From NCBI GenBank assembly GCA_024758765.1, contig CP101406.1:2728001-2792000 (forward strand): a stretch of DNA of 64,000 bases, read 5' to 3'. Shown one piece after another: positions 48,990 through 58,131 of this stretch. The notes below the pieces were generated by a model, which made no database searches, was not told the origin of the DNA, and saw only the letters and a list, made by a program, of their open reading frames with translations. Source of the DNA: Mycobacterium sp. SVM_VP21 (GTDB lineage Bacteria; Actinomycetota; Actinomycetes; Mycobacteriales; Mycobacteriaceae). The translations under genes were made by a program, and so were the position numbers. Positions within the stretch are counted from its first letter, which is position 1. Each line of letters begins with the position of its first letter.

Positions 48990-50351
48990 ATGGCAGATCT
49001 CGCGCGGGGCGGATTTCGTCGCGCAGTAAAACTGGCGAGCCTCCCGGCCGGAGTCGCAGGCCGCGCAGCGCTCGGTGTGGGCAAGCGGATGACCGGCAAG
49101 ACCAAAGACGAGGTCAACGCCGAGCTCCTGGAGAAGGCCGCCGACGAGATGTTCAAGGTGCTCGGCGAACTCAAGGGCGGCGCTATGAAGGTTGGCCAGG
49201 CGCTGTCGGTGATGGAGGCTGCGATTCCTCCGCAGTTCGCCGAGCCATTCCGCGAGGCGTTGGTCAAGCTCCAAAGCGAGGCCCCGCCGCTGCCGGCCGC
49301 CAAGGTGCACCGGGTGCTCGACGCCCAGCTCGGTACCAAATGGCGGGAGCGTTTTGCGTCCTTCGACGACACCCCCGCTGCCTCGGCGAGCATCGGGCAG
49401 GTCCACCGGGCGGTCTGGAAGGACGGCCGCGAGGTCGCCGTGAAGATCCAATACCCCGGCGCCGACGAGGCGCTGCGCGCCGACCTCAAACTGATTCAGC
49501 GGTTCAACTGGGTGGCCAAGCAGGTCGTTCCCGGCGCCGACGTGGACCGGCTGGTCACCGAGATCAACGACACCCTGGAAGCCGAACTCGAATACCGGCA
49601 GGAAGCCGACAACCAGCGCGCCTTCGCCAAGGCCTTCGCCGGGGACCCGAAGTTCTTCGTTCCGGCGGTGATCGCCAGCGCGCCGAAAGTCATCGTCTCG
49701 GAGTGGATCGAAGGCCGGCGGCTGTCGGCGATCATCAACAGTGGCACCAGACAGGAGCGAGACTCCGCGTGCGCGCTGCTGCTGGAGTTCACCTTGAGCT
49801 CGCCGGCGCGTGTTGGGCTGGTTCATGCCGACCCGCATCCGGGCAACTTCATGATGCTGCCCGACGGTCGGCTGGGCGTGATCGACTTCGGCGCGGTGGC
49901 CGAACATCCCGAGGGCATCCCGCCGGGATTCGCCGAACTGCTGTGCTGGGCTCGTGACGAGCAGTGGGCGGAGGCGATCCGGCTGCTCAAGCAACTCGGG
50001 TTCATGCCGGCCGACTACGACCTGAGTGCCGAGCAGCTGGTGGAGTACATCCAGCCACTGTGGCCCTACATCGACCCGCTGCGCTCCGGGGAGTTCCACT
50101 TCACGCGCAAGTGGTTCCAGAAGTCGGCGTTGGTCACCACCGATCCGATGGCGGAAGGCTTTGCCGACCGATTCAAGATGGCTCGGCGGCTGACCATCCC
50201 CGCTGGTTACGTCATGTTGCTGCGCACCCTGGGCGGGCTGCTGGGCGTCGCGGTGCAGCTGGACGCGCATGTCGACTACGCCGCGCTGATCGAGCGATGG
50301 GCACCGGGATTCTTCCCGCCCGAGCAGCCCCCGGCACGCGACCAGGACTGA
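48990..50351 (+). CDS. ABC1/UbiB-family atypical kinase
   Basis: 453 residues. Family signatures are in order: the KxGQ helix (LKGGAMKVGQALS), the Ala-rich loop replacing the glycine loop (SASIGQVHRA), the VAIK-type lysine (VAVKIQYPG), the Glu region TLEAELEYRQEADNQ, the catalytic loop VHADPHPGNFM and the metal loop VIDFGAVAEHP. Such proteins support quinone synthesis or lipid homeostasis, and substrate phosphorylation is rarely shown. The ATG at 48990 is chosen. It lies between pdxT and yebC, which are adjacent in M. tuberculosis, so it is probably a lineage-specific insertion or loss. Confidence 0.88.
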   Translation: MADLARGGFRRAVKLASLPAGVAGRAALGVGKRMTGKTKDEVNAELLEKAADEMFKVLGELKGGAMKVGQALSVMEAAIPPQFAEPFREALVKLQSEAPPLPAAKVHRVLDAQLGTKWRERFASFDDTPAASASIGQVHRAVWKDGREVAVKIQYPGADEALRADLKLIQRFNWVAKQVVPGADVDRLVTEINDTLEAELEYRQEADNQRAFAKAFAGDPKFFVPAVIASAPKVIVSEWIEGRRLSAIINSGTRQERDSACALLLEFTLSSPARVGLVHADPHPGNFMMLPDGRLGVIDFGAVAEHPEGIPPGFAELLCWARDEQWAEAIRLLKQLGFMPADYDLSAEQLVEYIQPLWPYIDPLRSGEFHFTRKWFQKSALVTTDPMAEGFADRFKMARRLTIPAGYVMLLRTLGGLLGVAVQLDAHVDYAALIERWAPGFFPPEQPPARDQD

Positions 50352-50402
50352 CACGTAGACTCGTCGCGCAAAGTTTTGACTCAACAGTGAGGTAGGCAAC
50401 CG

Positions 50403-51158
50403 ATGAGCGGCCATTCCAAGTGGGCTACCACGAAGCACAAGAAGGCTGTCATCGACGCTCGTCGTGGCAAGAATTTTGCGCGGTTGATTAAGAATATTGA
50501 AGTTGCGGCGCGGGTTGGTGGTGGGGATCCGTCGGGTAATCCGACGTTGTATGACGCCATTCAGAAGGCGAAGAAGAACTCGGTGCCCAACGACAATATT
50601 GAGCGGGCGCGTAAGCGTGGTGCTGGTGAGGAAGCTGGTGGAGCGGATTACCAGACGATTACCTACGAGGGTTATGGGCCCAACGGGGTGGCGGTGTTGA
50701 TCGAGTGCTTGACCGACAATCGCAATCGGGCTGCCAGTGAGGTGCGGGTGGCGATGACCCGCAATGGCGGTCAGATGGCCGACCCCGGCTCGGTCGCCTA
50801 TCTGTTCAGCCGCAAGGGCACGGTCACCCTGGACAAGAACGCGTTGACCGAGGACGACGTGTTGGCGGCGGTGTTGGATGCCGGTGCTGAGGATGTCAAT
50901 GATTTGGGGGAGAGCTTCGAGGTGATTTCGGAGCCCGGGGACCTGGTGGCGGTGCGTAGTGCGTTGGTGGAGGCCGGGATCGATTACGACTCGGCTGAGG
51001 CCAGCTTCCAGCCGTCGGTCAGCGTCCCGGTCGATGTCGAGGGGGCCCGCAAGGTGTTCAAGTTGGTTGAGGCTCTCGAAGACAACGACGACGTACAGAA
51101 CGTGTGGACCAACGTCGATCTATCCGACGAAGTACTGGCCGCCCTCGAAGCAGAATAG
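50403..51158 (+). CDS. yebC: YebC/TACO1-family transcriptional or translational regulator
   Basis: 251 residues with the invariant N-terminus [14 protein letters not shown] and the three-domain YebC layout. [27 protein letters not shown] helices are followed by the [21 protein letters not shown] core. YebC2-type proteins relieve ribosome stalling at polyproline, and others bind DNA. It is usually found just upstream of ruvCAB, as here apart from two intervening genes. The codons from about 50460 to 50720 use many more T-ending triplets than flanking genes, a visible local dip in GC. Confidence 0.93.
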   Translation: MSGHSKWATTKHKKAVIDARRGKNFARLIKNIEVAARVGGGDPSGNPTLYDAIQKAKKNSVPNDNIERARKRGAGEEAGGADYQTITYEGYGPNGVAVLIECLTDNRNRAASEVRVAMTRNGGQMADPGSVAYLFSRKGTVTLDKNALTEDDVLAAVLDAGAEDVNDLGESFEVISEPGDLVAVRSALVEAGIDYDSAEASFQPSVSVPVDVEGARKVFKLVEALEDNDDVQNVWTNVDLSDEVLAALEAE

Positions 51159-51169
51159 GAGCCACGTCG

Positions 51170-51979
51170 TTGGCGACAATTCACTTCATCTCCGGTCTGC
51201 CGCGCTCGGGTTCGACCCTGCTGGCCGCGTTACTGCGGCAGAACCCACGCTTTGAGGCCGGGATGTCGGGCCCGCTGGCGGGGCTGTTCGGCGCCTTGCT
51301 CGGTGAGATGAGCGCCCGCAACGAGTACTCGGTCTTCATCGACGACGCGAAACGGGAACGGATCTTGCGTGGCCTGTTCGACAGCTTCTATGGCGATTGC
51401 GCCGCTGAGGTGGTCTTCGATACCAACCGAGGGTGGTGCGGCTGGATGCCCGCGGTTTCGCGGTTGTTCCCGAGCGCCAAGGTCATCGCCTGTGTGCGCG
51501 AGTTGCCGTGGGTGGTCGACAGCATCGAACGGTTGGTCCAGCGCAACGTTTTCACCCCCTCGTCCATCTTCGGCTTCAACCCCGGCGGCACTGTCTACAC
51601 CCGCGCCAACGCGATTGTGGCGCAGGACGGAATGGTCGGGGCCCCATACGACATGCTTAAACAGGCCTGTTATGGCGCGGAGCGCGACCGACTGCTGGTG
51701 GTGCGATATGAGACGCTGACTGCCGACCCGGCGTCCACCATGCGCGCCATCTACGACTTCATCGGCGAGCCGATGTTCTCCCACGACTTCGCTCATGTCG
51801 ACTACGACGTCACCGATTTCGACGAACGGGCCGGCACTCCGGGCCTGCACACCGTGCACGGCGAGGTCCGGGCCAAGCCGCGGGAGTCGATACTGCCGCC
51901 GGACTTGTTCAACCGGTTTATCCACGACGCGTTCTGGCGCGACCCAGGCGCCGTGCCCACGGGTTTGCGGGTGGTTTAG
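51170..51979 (+). CDS. Sulfotransferase family protein
   Basis: 269 residues. The PAPS 5-phosphosulfate-binding loop is FISGLPRSGSTLL at the very N-terminus. The 3-phosphate-binding region follows (KVIACVRELPWVVDSIERL), and the C-terminal half has VRYETLTADPASTMRAIYDFIGEP, typical of bacterial Stf-like enzymes. The acceptor is unknown. The start is TTG at 51170, nine bases after AGGAG and twelve after the yebC stop; a longer frame starts inside yebC and is less likely. The rare TTG start implies low expression. Confidence 0.85.
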   Translation: MATIHFISGLPRSGSTLLAALLRQNPRFEAGMSGPLAGLFGALLGEMSARNEYSVFIDDAKRERILRGLFDSFYGDCAAEVVFDTNRGWCGWMPAVSRLFPSAKVIACVRELPWVVDSIERLVQRNVFTPSSIFGFNPGGTVYTRANAIVAQDGMVGAPYDMLKQACYGAERDRLLVVRYETLTADPASTMRAIYDFIGEPMFSHDFAHVDYDVTDFDERAGTPGLHTVHGEVRAKPRESILPPDLFNRFIHDAFWRDPGAVPTGLRVV

Positions 51980-52005
51980 CCGAACAACGGTTCTAGACTG
52001 AGGCC

Positions 52006-53370
52006 GTGTCGGGGAGGGAACGCCAGGAGTACGGCAGGTCCCAGCGGAAGGTGCTTCCGCGATCCGCACTCGGGGCCTACGAGCCGGCGTCGCGACGCGC
52101 GGACCCGATAGCGCTGCTGGAATCTCAATCCGAGTCCCGGGTTCCCGAGCTGGTGCCGATCCGCTACGCCCGGATGTTGGCGTCGCCGTATGCGTTCTTC
52201 AGGGGCTCGGCGGTGATCATGGCCGCCGATCTCGCCGCCCACCCGCACACCGGATTACCGGCACAGCTGTGCGGGGACGCGCACCTGTCGAACTTCGGGA
52301 TGTTCGCCTCCCCGGAGCGGCAGCTGATGTTCGACCTCAACGATTTCGATGAGACACTGCCGGGACCGTGGGAGTGGGACGTCAAACGGTTGGTGGCCAG
52401 TGCCGCAGTCCTCTGCCGCAGCAGGGGATTGCGCCCCGCCAAGCAAGAATCGGTCGTAGCTGCCTGCGCCGAGGCCTACCGCAATAAGATGCGCGAGCTG
52501 GCCCGGCTCGGTGAGCTCGACGTGTGGTATGCGCAATCGGTCATCGACTCCGAACTATTGGCCGCCGTAGAACCGGTCTACGCCAAGGCAATCCGGCGTA
52601 CCGCGGTCGGTGCCCTGTCCCGCGGCCGGCAGCAGGCCGTCGACAAACTGACCCAGTCGCGCGACGGCCGCCTGTGCCTGATCAGCGATCCGCCCCTGAT
52701 CGTGCCGGCCGGCGACTTGGTCAGTGACGTTGTGGCGCAGCTCTACAACAAGTACATGCGGAAGCTGATCAAGGACTACGTATCCAGCCTTCCCGACGAC
52801 CGGAGGGTGCTCGCACGGCGCTACCGCTACGTGGAGGTGGCCCGCAAGGTGGTCGGTGTCGGCAGCGTCGGGACCCGAACCTGGATCGTGCTGTTTGAGG
52901 GAGTCGGCAGCGGAGATCCGTTGCTCATGCAGGTCAAGGAGGCTCGCCCCTCAGTGCTGGAACCCCACCTCAAGCGCAGCCGCTACGCCAACGCCGGGGA
53001 GCGCGTCGTGGCGGGGCAGCGGCTGATGCAGGCCACCAGCGACGTCCTGCTGGGCTGGCTTCACGCCATCGGCCCCGACGGCCACCATGGCGACTACTAC
53101 GTGCGGCAACTGTGGGACATGAAGGGATCCGCCGACGTCGAGTCGATGCGGCCCAAGGTGCTTACTGCCTACGTACAGGCGTGTGGGCATGCACTAGCCC
53201 GGGCGCACAGCCGTTCGGGCGACCGGGTCGCGATCGCGGCCTATCTCGGCAAGGGAGATAACGCCGACCGGGCGCTGACCAGGTTCGCCATTGCTTACGC
53301 CGAGCAGAACGACCGCGACTACGAGGCGCTGCAGGCTGCGGCGCAGAGCGGCCGCATCACCGTGGCGTGA
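52006..53370 (+). CDS. DUF2252 family protein (kinase-like fold)
   Basis: 454 residues. The DUF2252 landmarks are the N-terminal [25 protein letters not shown], then [44 protein letters not shown], which parallels the catalytic and metal loops of aminoglycoside-phosphotransferase-type kinases. The C-terminus has [18 protein letters not shown] sequence. No substrate is known. The GTG at 52006 starts 27 bases after the sulfotransferase stop. A separate promoter with a LexA box starts the ruv operon downstream. Confidence 0.82.
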   Translation: MSGRERQEYGRSQRKVLPRSALGAYEPASRRADPIALLESQSESRVPELVPIRYARMLASPYAFFRGSAVIMAADLAAHPHTGLPAQLCGDAHLSNFGMFASPERQLMFDLNDFDETLPGPWEWDVKRLVASAAVLCRSRGLRPAKQESVVAACAEAYRNKMRELARLGELDVWYAQSVIDSELLAAVEPVYAKAIRRTAVGALSRGRQQAVDKLTQSRDGRLCLISDPPLIVPAGDLVSDVVAQLYNKYMRKLIKDYVSSLPDDRRVLARRYRYVEVARKVVGVGSVGTRTWIVLFEGVGSGDPLLMQVKEARPSVLEPHLKRSRYANAGERVVAGQRLMQATSDVLLGWLHAIGPDGHHGDYYVRQLWDMKGSADVESMRPKVLTAYVQACGHALARAHSRSGDRVAIAAYLGKGDNADRALTRFAIAYAEQNDRDYEALQAAAQSGRITVA

Positions 53371-53413
53371 GGCGTGTCGCGCCCTGTTGGTGTCGCCAGA
53401 CCCCACTAGACTG

Positions 53414-53429
53414 TCGAACAGTTGTTCGG
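53414..53429 (+). promoter_or_regulatory. SOS (LexA) box upstream of ruvC
   Basis: TCGAAC-AGTT-GTTCGG, a near-perfect match to the mycobacterial LexA operator TCGAAC(N4)GTTCGA, with one mismatch in the last base. It ends 17 bases before the ruvC ATG. DNA damage should therefore induce ruvC-ruvA-ruvB. Confidence 0.9.
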
Positions 53430-53446
53430 TGCTGGAGAGGAATCGG

Positions 53447-54004
53447 ATGCGGGTGATGGGCGTCGACCCTGGGCTGACGCGGTGCGGGCTGTCAGTGGTC
53501 GAAGGCGGGCAGGGACGTCAGGTCACCGCTTTGGATGTCGATGTGGTGCGCACCCCGGCCGATCAGCCGCTGCCGGAGCGGCTGCTGACCATCAGTGACA
53601 CCGCTGAGCACTGGCTGGACACTCACCGCCCCGACGTCATCGCGATCGAGCGGGTGTTCGCCCAGCAGAACGTCTCCACGGTGATGGGCACCGCGCAGGC
53701 CGGCGGAGTGATCGCGCTGCAGGCCGCCCGGCGCGGCATCACCGTGCACTTCCACACCCCCAGCGAGGTCAAAGCCGCGGTGACCGGTAACGGTTCGGCC
53801 GACAAGGCGCAGGTGACGACGATGATCACCCGCATCCTCGGGCTGCAGCAAAAGCCGACACCCGCGGACGCCGCGGATGCGCTGGCGCTGGCGATCTGTC
53901 ACTGCTGGCGGGCCCCGATGATCGCCCGGATGGCCGCCGCCGAGGCACTGGCCGCAGAGCAGCGCCGGAAGTACACCGCCAAACTCAAGGCGGCCCGGGC
54001 ATGA
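53447..54004 (+). CDS. ruvC: Holliday junction resolvase
   Basis: 185-residue endonuclease that cuts Holliday junctions symmetrically. Acidic active-site residues are in [24 protein letters not shown], and the C-terminal [13 protein letters not shown]. The ATG at 53447 has GGAGAGGA upstream, and the LexA box at 53414 lies just before. The upstream open frame belongs to no gene. Its last bases overlap the ruvA start (ATGA). The three ruv genes form one SOS-induced operon. Confidence 0.95.
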   Translation: MRVMGVDPGLTRCGLSVVEGGQGRQVTALDVDVVRTPADQPLPERLLTISDTAEHWLDTHRPDVIAIERVFAQQNVSTVMGTAQAGGVIALQAARRGITVHFHTPSEVKAAVTGNGSADKAQVTTMITRILGLQQKPTPADAADALALAICHCWRAPMIARMAAAEALAAEQRRKYTAKLKAARA

Positions 54005-54591
54005 TCGCGTCAGTACGTGGCGAGGTCATCGACATTGCGCTGGACCATGCCGTGGTCGAGGCGGCAGGGGTCGGCTACAAGCTGATGGCCACACCGGCGA
54101 CCCTGTCCACGCTGCGCCGCGGCCGCGAATCCCGTTTGATCACCGCGATGATCGTGCGCGAAGACTCGATGACGCTCTACGGATTCCCGGACGGTGAGGC
54201 ACGCGATCTGTTCCTCACGCTGATCGGCGTTTCGGGTATCGGACCCAAGATCGCCCTGGCCACGCTGGCGGTCTATGACGCGGCCACCCTGCGCCGGGCG
54301 CTCGCCGACTCCGACGTCACCGCATTGACCCGGGTGCCCGGGATCGGCAAGCGCGGTGCCGAGCGGCTGGTGCTGGAACTGCGCGACAAGATCGGTGCGG
54401 TGGCCGCATCCGACGGTGCGGTGTTCAGCGGGCACGCGGTGCGTGCTCCGGTGATCGAAGCCCTGATCGGGCTCGGCTTCGCCGCCAAGCAGGCTGAAGA
54501 AACCACCGACAAGGTATTGGCCGACGCTCCCGACGCGACCACCTCCGAAGTGTTGCGCACCGCGCTGAGCCGGCTGGGGAAGACCAAGTGA
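54001..54591 (+). CDS. ruvA: Holliday junction branch migration protein RuvA
   Basis: 196 residues. The N-terminal OB fold ([26 protein letters not shown]) binds DNA. Two helix-hairpin-helix motifs follow ([14 protein letters not shown] and [19 protein letters not shown]), and the C-terminal RuvB-binding domain ends in [15 protein letters not shown]. It holds the junction as a tetramer and loads RuvB. It overlaps ruvC and ruvB by four bases each. Confidence 0.95.
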   Translation: MIASVRGEVIDIALDHAVVEAAGVGYKLMATPATLSTLRRGRESRLITAMIVREDSMTLYGFPDGEARDLFLTLIGVSGIGPKIALATLAVYDAATLRRALADSDVTALTRVPGIGKRGAERLVLELRDKIGAVAASDGAVFSGHAVRAPVIEALIGLGFAAKQAEETTDKVLADAPDATTSEVLRTALSRLGKTK

Positions 54592-55706
54592 ACCAACCCG
54601 GTGAGCCCGGCGGTTCAGCAAGGTTCGACGGGGGAGAGCCGAAGCTGGGACTGTCGCAGGAACCGGGCGATCCCGAAGCCCGGGAGGTGTCCCCGGCGCT
54701 GACCGTCGGCGAAGGAGACATCGACGCCGGCCTGCGCCCGCGCAGTCTGGCCGAGTTCATCGGCCAGCCTCGGGTACGCGAGCAACTGCAGCTGGTGATC
54801 GAGGGCGCCAAGAACCGCGGCGGCACCCCCGATCACATCTTGTTGTCCGGCCCGCCGGGGCTGGGAAAGACCTCGCTGGCGATGATCATCGCCAGCGAAC
54901 TCGGCAGTTCGTTGCGGGTGACTTCCGGCCCGGCGCTGGAACGTGCCGGCGATCTGGCCGCGATGCTGTCGAACCTGGTAGAGCACGACGTGCTGTTCAT
55001 CGACGAGATCCACCGCATCGCCCGGCCGGCCGAGGAGATGCTCTACCTGGCGATGGAGGACTTCCGCGTCGACGTCGTCGTCGGGAAGGGGCCGGGTGCC
55101 ACCTCGATTCCGCTGGAAGTGGCCCCGTTCACCCTCGTCGGGGCGACGACCAGATCCGGTGCGCTGACCGGCCCGCTGCGCGACCGGTTTGGGTTCACCG
55201 CCCACATGGATTTCTACGATCCGGCCGAACTACAGCGGGTGCTGGCACGCTCGGCGAAGATCCTCGGAATCGAACTGGGGGCCGAAGCGGCGGCAGAGGT
55301 CGCGCGGCGCTCCCGCGGTACGCCGCGGATCGCCAACCGGCTGTTGCGCCGGGTGCGGGACTACGCCGAAGTGCGTGCCGACGGGGTGATCACTCGCGAC
55401 GTCGCGAAAGCCGCGCTGGCGGTCTATGACGTCGACGAATTGGGCCTAGACCGGCTGGACCGCGCGGTGCTCTCGGCGCTGACCCGAAGCTTCGGCGGTG
55501 GACCGGTCGGGGTCTCGACGCTGGCGGTTGCGGTAGGGGAGGAAGCGGCCACTGTCGAAGAGGTTTGCGAGCCGTTCCTGGTACGCGCCGGGATGGTCGC
55601 GCGCACCCCGCGGGGTCGCGTTGCGACTCCGGCAGCGTGGACGCACCTGGGCATGGTGCCCCCGGCAGGCGCGGGGGGACTGGGGCAACAGGGGTTGTTC
55701 GAGTAG
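54588..55706 (+). CDS. ruvB: Holliday junction branch migration helicase RuvB
   Basis: 372-residue AAA+ motor. Walker A is [12 protein letters not shown], Walker B is [10 protein letters not shown], sensor 1 is [10 protein letters not shown] and the arginine finger region is [15 protein letters not shown]. The C-terminal winged helix is [17 protein letters not shown]. The first 45 residues (Gly/Pro/Glu-rich, [17 protein letters not shown]) are longer than in the usual mycobacterial protein of about 344 residues. A later start is possible, but the GTG at 54588 overlaps the ruvA stop, which supports it. Confidence 0.93.
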   Translation: MNQPGEPGGSARFDGGEPKLGLSQEPGDPEAREVSPALTVGEGDIDAGLRPRSLAEFIGQPRVREQLQLVIEGAKNRGGTPDHILLSGPPGLGKTSLAMIIASELGSSLRVTSGPALERAGDLAAMLSNLVEHDVLFIDEIHRIARPAEEMLYLAMEDFRVDVVVGKGPGATSIPLEVAPFTLVGATTRSGALTGPLRDRFGFTAHMDFYDPAELQRVLARSAKILGIELGAEAAAEVARRSRGTPRIANRLLRRVRDYAEVRADGVITRDVAKAALAVYDVDELGLDRLDRAVLSALTRSFGGGPVGVSTLAVAVGEEAATVEEVCEPFLVRAGMVARTPRGRVATPAAWTHLGMVPPAGAGGLGQQGLFE

Positions 55707-55712
55707 GTCGGG

Positions 55713-57068
55713 CTAGAGCTTGGCCAGCTCGCCGGCCAGCACGTCCAATCCCTCCGACAGCAATGCGTCGCTGATGGTCAACGGCGGCAACAGTCGCACC
55801 ACGTTGCCGAAGGTTCCACAGGTCAACACGATCACGCCCGCCCGATGACACGCTGCCGCCAGTGCGGCGGTCAGGGCCGGGTCCGGTGCGTTGGTGTCCG
55901 GCTGCACCAACTCGACGGCGATCATGGCGCCACGGCCGCGGACATCGCCGATCCGGTCGTCGTCGGCCTGTAAGCGGCCCAGCCGTTCGAAGGTCAGCCG
56001 CTCCATCTGCCTGGCTCGGCCCACCAGATCGTCAGCCTCGACTGCGGCGAACGCTCCCAGCGCTGCCGCACAGGCCACCGGGTTGCCACCGAAGGTGCCG
56101 CCGAGTCCGCTGACGTGCGGGGCGTCCATGATGTCGGCACGCCCGGTGACAGCCGCCAACGGCAGGCCCCCGCCGATTCCTTTGGCGGTACAGATCAGAT
56201 CGGGCGCCAGCCCTGCCGGGCCTTCATGGTCACAGGCGAACATCGCCCCGGTGCGGGCGAATCCCGTCTGCACCTCGTCGGCGATGAATACCACGTCGTT
56301 GTCGCGGCACCAGGCCAGCAGCGCCGGCAGAAAACCCGGCGCCGGGACGATGAAGCCGCCCTCGCCTTGGATCGGTTCGATGACCAGCGCAGCCAGATTG
56401 TGGGCGCCGATCTGGTTCTCCAGGACGCCGATGGCCCGCTCAGCGGCCCGTTCCCCGTCGCTGCCGAGCTCTTTGTCGATCAGGCCATCACGGTAGGGAT
56501 AGGACGCCGGCGCGCGGTAGATGTCGGGCGCGAACGGACCGAATCCGCTCTTGTACGGCATCGACTTGGCGGTGAGCGCCATGGTCAGGTTGGTGCGGCC
56601 GTGATAGCCATGGTCGAACGCCGCCACCGCGGTCTTGCGGGTGTAAGACCTGGCAATCTTGACGGCGTTCTCCAAGGCCTCGGCCCCGGAGTTGAGCAGC
56701 ACGGAACGCTTCTCGAACTCGCCCGGAGTGAACCGGTTCAGGGCTTCGGCGACGGCCACATATCCCTCGTAGGGCGTCACCATGAAACAGGTGTGGGTGA
56801 ACTCGGCGACCTGCTGCTGCACCGCTTCCACCACGCGGGGCGCAGCGTTGCCCACCGTGGTCACCGCGATCCCCGAGCCCAGGTCGATCAGCCGGTTGCC
56901 GTCGACGTCCTCCACGATGCCGCCGCCCGCCCGAGCCGCGTAGACCGGCAGCGTGCTGCCCACCCCGCGCGCCACGGCCACCGCGCGGCGGCGTGCCAGC
57001 TGCACCGAGCCGGGCCCGGGGATCTCGGTGGCCAAGTGACGGCTCTGCAGCAGCGGCGGCACTGACAT
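55713..57068 (-). CDS. gabT: 4-aminobutyrate aminotransferase
   Basis: 451-residue class III PLP aminotransferase that converts 4-aminobutyrate and 2-oxoglutarate to succinate semialdehyde and glutamate. PLP-phosphate contacts are in LLNSGAEALENAVKIARSYT, the Asp pair in VFIADEVQTGFARTG, and the Schiff-base Lys in ICTAKGIGGGLPLAAV. The GTG/ATG region at 57068 (MSVPPLLQSRHLATEI) fits the family. It converges with ruvB, six bases apart, and is divergent from no close gene. Confidence 0.92.
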   Translation of the reverse strand: MSVPPLLQSRHLATEIPGPGSVQLARRRAVAVARGVGSTLPVYAARAGGGIVEDVDGNRLIDLGSGIAVTTVGNAAPRVVEAVQQQVAEFTHTCFMVTPYEGYVAVAEALNRFTPGEFEKRSVLLNSGAEALENAVKIARSYTRKTAVAAFDHGYHGRTNLTMALTAKSMPYKSGFGPFAPDIYRAPASYPYRDGLIDKELGSDGERAAERAIGVLENQIGAHNLAALVIEPIQGEGGFIVPAPGFLPALLAWCRDNDVVFIADEVQTGFARTGAMFACDHEGPAGLAPDLICTAKGIGGGLPLAAVTGRADIMDAPHVSGLGGTFGGNPVACAAALGAFAAVEADDLVGRARQMERLTFERLGRLQADDDRIGDVRGRGAMIAVELVQPDTNAPDPALTAALAAACHRAGVIVLTCGTFGNVVRLLPPLTISDALLSEGLDVLAGELAKL

Positions 57069-57101
57069 GGGGCGGGCCTCCTTAGTGGTCCTGGCCGCGG
57101 G

Positions 57102-57422
57102 TCAGATCTGGCCGAGCGGCCGGCAGGCGTTGCCGAAGGGCTGCCAGTATTCGCCGGGCGGGCAGTCCAGCGGTGTCGGTCCCTGGCCGAGCGGCATGCA
57201 GGTGTTGGTGCTGGGCTCCCAGTACTGACCACCCGGACAGGCCAGCGGCGTCGGTCCCTGGCCGAGCGGCATGCAGGTGTTGGTGCTGGGCTCCCAGTAC
57301 TGACCGCCCGGACAGGCCAACGGCTCTGCCGATCCGATGGCGGGCATAGCGATCGCTCCCACTGCCAGCGGAGCCGCTGCGAAGGCAACGGCGGTCGCCA
57401 GACCACACACGAAGTTCCTCAT
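57102..57422 (-). CDS. Small secreted protein with three 25-residue CPGGQYW repeats
   Basis: 106 residues: signal peptide (VCGLATAVAFAAAPLAVGAIAMPAIGSA), then three tandem units of 25 residues, each of the form CPGGQYWEPSTNTC followed by MPLGQGPTPL; the last is diverged (CPPGEYWQPFGNACRPLGQI). Two Cys per unit, 13 apart, should form a disulfide in each repeat. The pattern resembles small cell-wall or carbohydrate-binding knots, but no named family is recognised. The ATG at 57422 has GGGAAGG upstream. It is downstream-adjacent to gabT on the same strand but separated by 33 bases. Confidence 0.75.
   Translation of the reverse strand: MRNFVCGLATAVAFAAAPLAVGAIAMPAIGSAEPLACPGGQYWEPSTNTCMPLGQGPTPLACPGGQYWEPSTNTCMPLGQGPTPLDCPPGEYWQPFGNACRPLGQI
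57106..57330. repeat. 75-bp tandem repeat inside the secreted-protein gene
   Basis: Copies at 57181-57255 and 57256-57330 are almost identical. 57106-57180 is a diverged third copy. The unit length is a multiple of three, so changes in copy number would keep the frame and alter the number of extracellular modules. Confidence 0.85.
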
Positions 57423-57604
57423 CGGCCAACCTTCCCTCAAGAATCGTGACCCCCCTGTCACCGACAGCCTAGGGGGTGGACGAAGGTACCGACGCCCGGT
57501 CGTCGGACACAGTGGCACACTGTTGTCATCACAGTGGCCCGCCACGCCTGCGGTGGTCCGGTGCCAAAGAATCATTCGAACAAGTCGAAAGATCGGTTGT
57601 CGTC

Positions 57605-57913
57605 ATGGAAAACATGGTTGCCTTCCTGCCGCTGCTCCTCGTCATGGGCGCCTTTATGTTCTTCGCCTCGCGGCGGCAGAAGCGCGCGATGCAGGCCACC
57701 ATCGATCTGCACGAATCGCTGCAGGTGGGCGATCGGGTGCACACGACGTCTGGGCTTCGGGGCACCATCACCGGCATCACCGACGACGACGTTGACCTGG
57801 AGATCGCACCGGGGGTGGTGACCACCTGGATGAAGCTGGCCGTGCGGGACAAGATCGAGCCGGAGGAGTTGACGGCCGAGGCCGTAGTCGAAGAGGCCGT
57901 CGAGGGCGCCTAA
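57605..57913 (+). CDS. yajC: Preprotein translocase accessory subunit
   Basis: 102 residues. One N-terminal membrane helix (MVAFLPLLLVMGAFMFFASRRQKRA) is followed by the YajC core with LQVGDRVHTTSGLRGTITGITDDDVDLEIAPGVVTTWMKLAV and an acidic tail. It joins SecDF in the holotranslocon. The ATG at 57605 is chosen; the longer frame from 57476 is not credible. secD follows after 218 bases that contain no gene I can support. Confidence 0.9.
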   Translation: MENMVAFLPLLLVMGAFMFFASRRQKRAMQATIDLHESLQVGDRVHTTSGLRGTITGITDDDVDLEIAPGVVTTWMKLAVRDKIEPEELTAEAVVEEAVEGA

Positions 57914-58131
57914 CAGCTCGCCGCCACTCGGGTGCGGCAGGTCGCCGCCATCCAGCTGGCAGGGCTGACACTCACGACGCGCGGAACGTCCGCCCAACGA
58001 TCGTCCCGGCGAGCCGGGCACGTACCCTTTTGCGGGTGCAGTGGTACTGATCGCTGCGGGCGGCCCGGGCATGGGCCGGCCCCGACGATCACGAGAGCGC
58101 ATTGCGCAATGAGCGAAGGAGACTCAACAAC

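Noticed and set aside
57106..57330. CRISPR array
   Set aside because: The repeats are directly tandem, in frame within a secreted-protein gene and lack spacers; no cas genes occur in the window.
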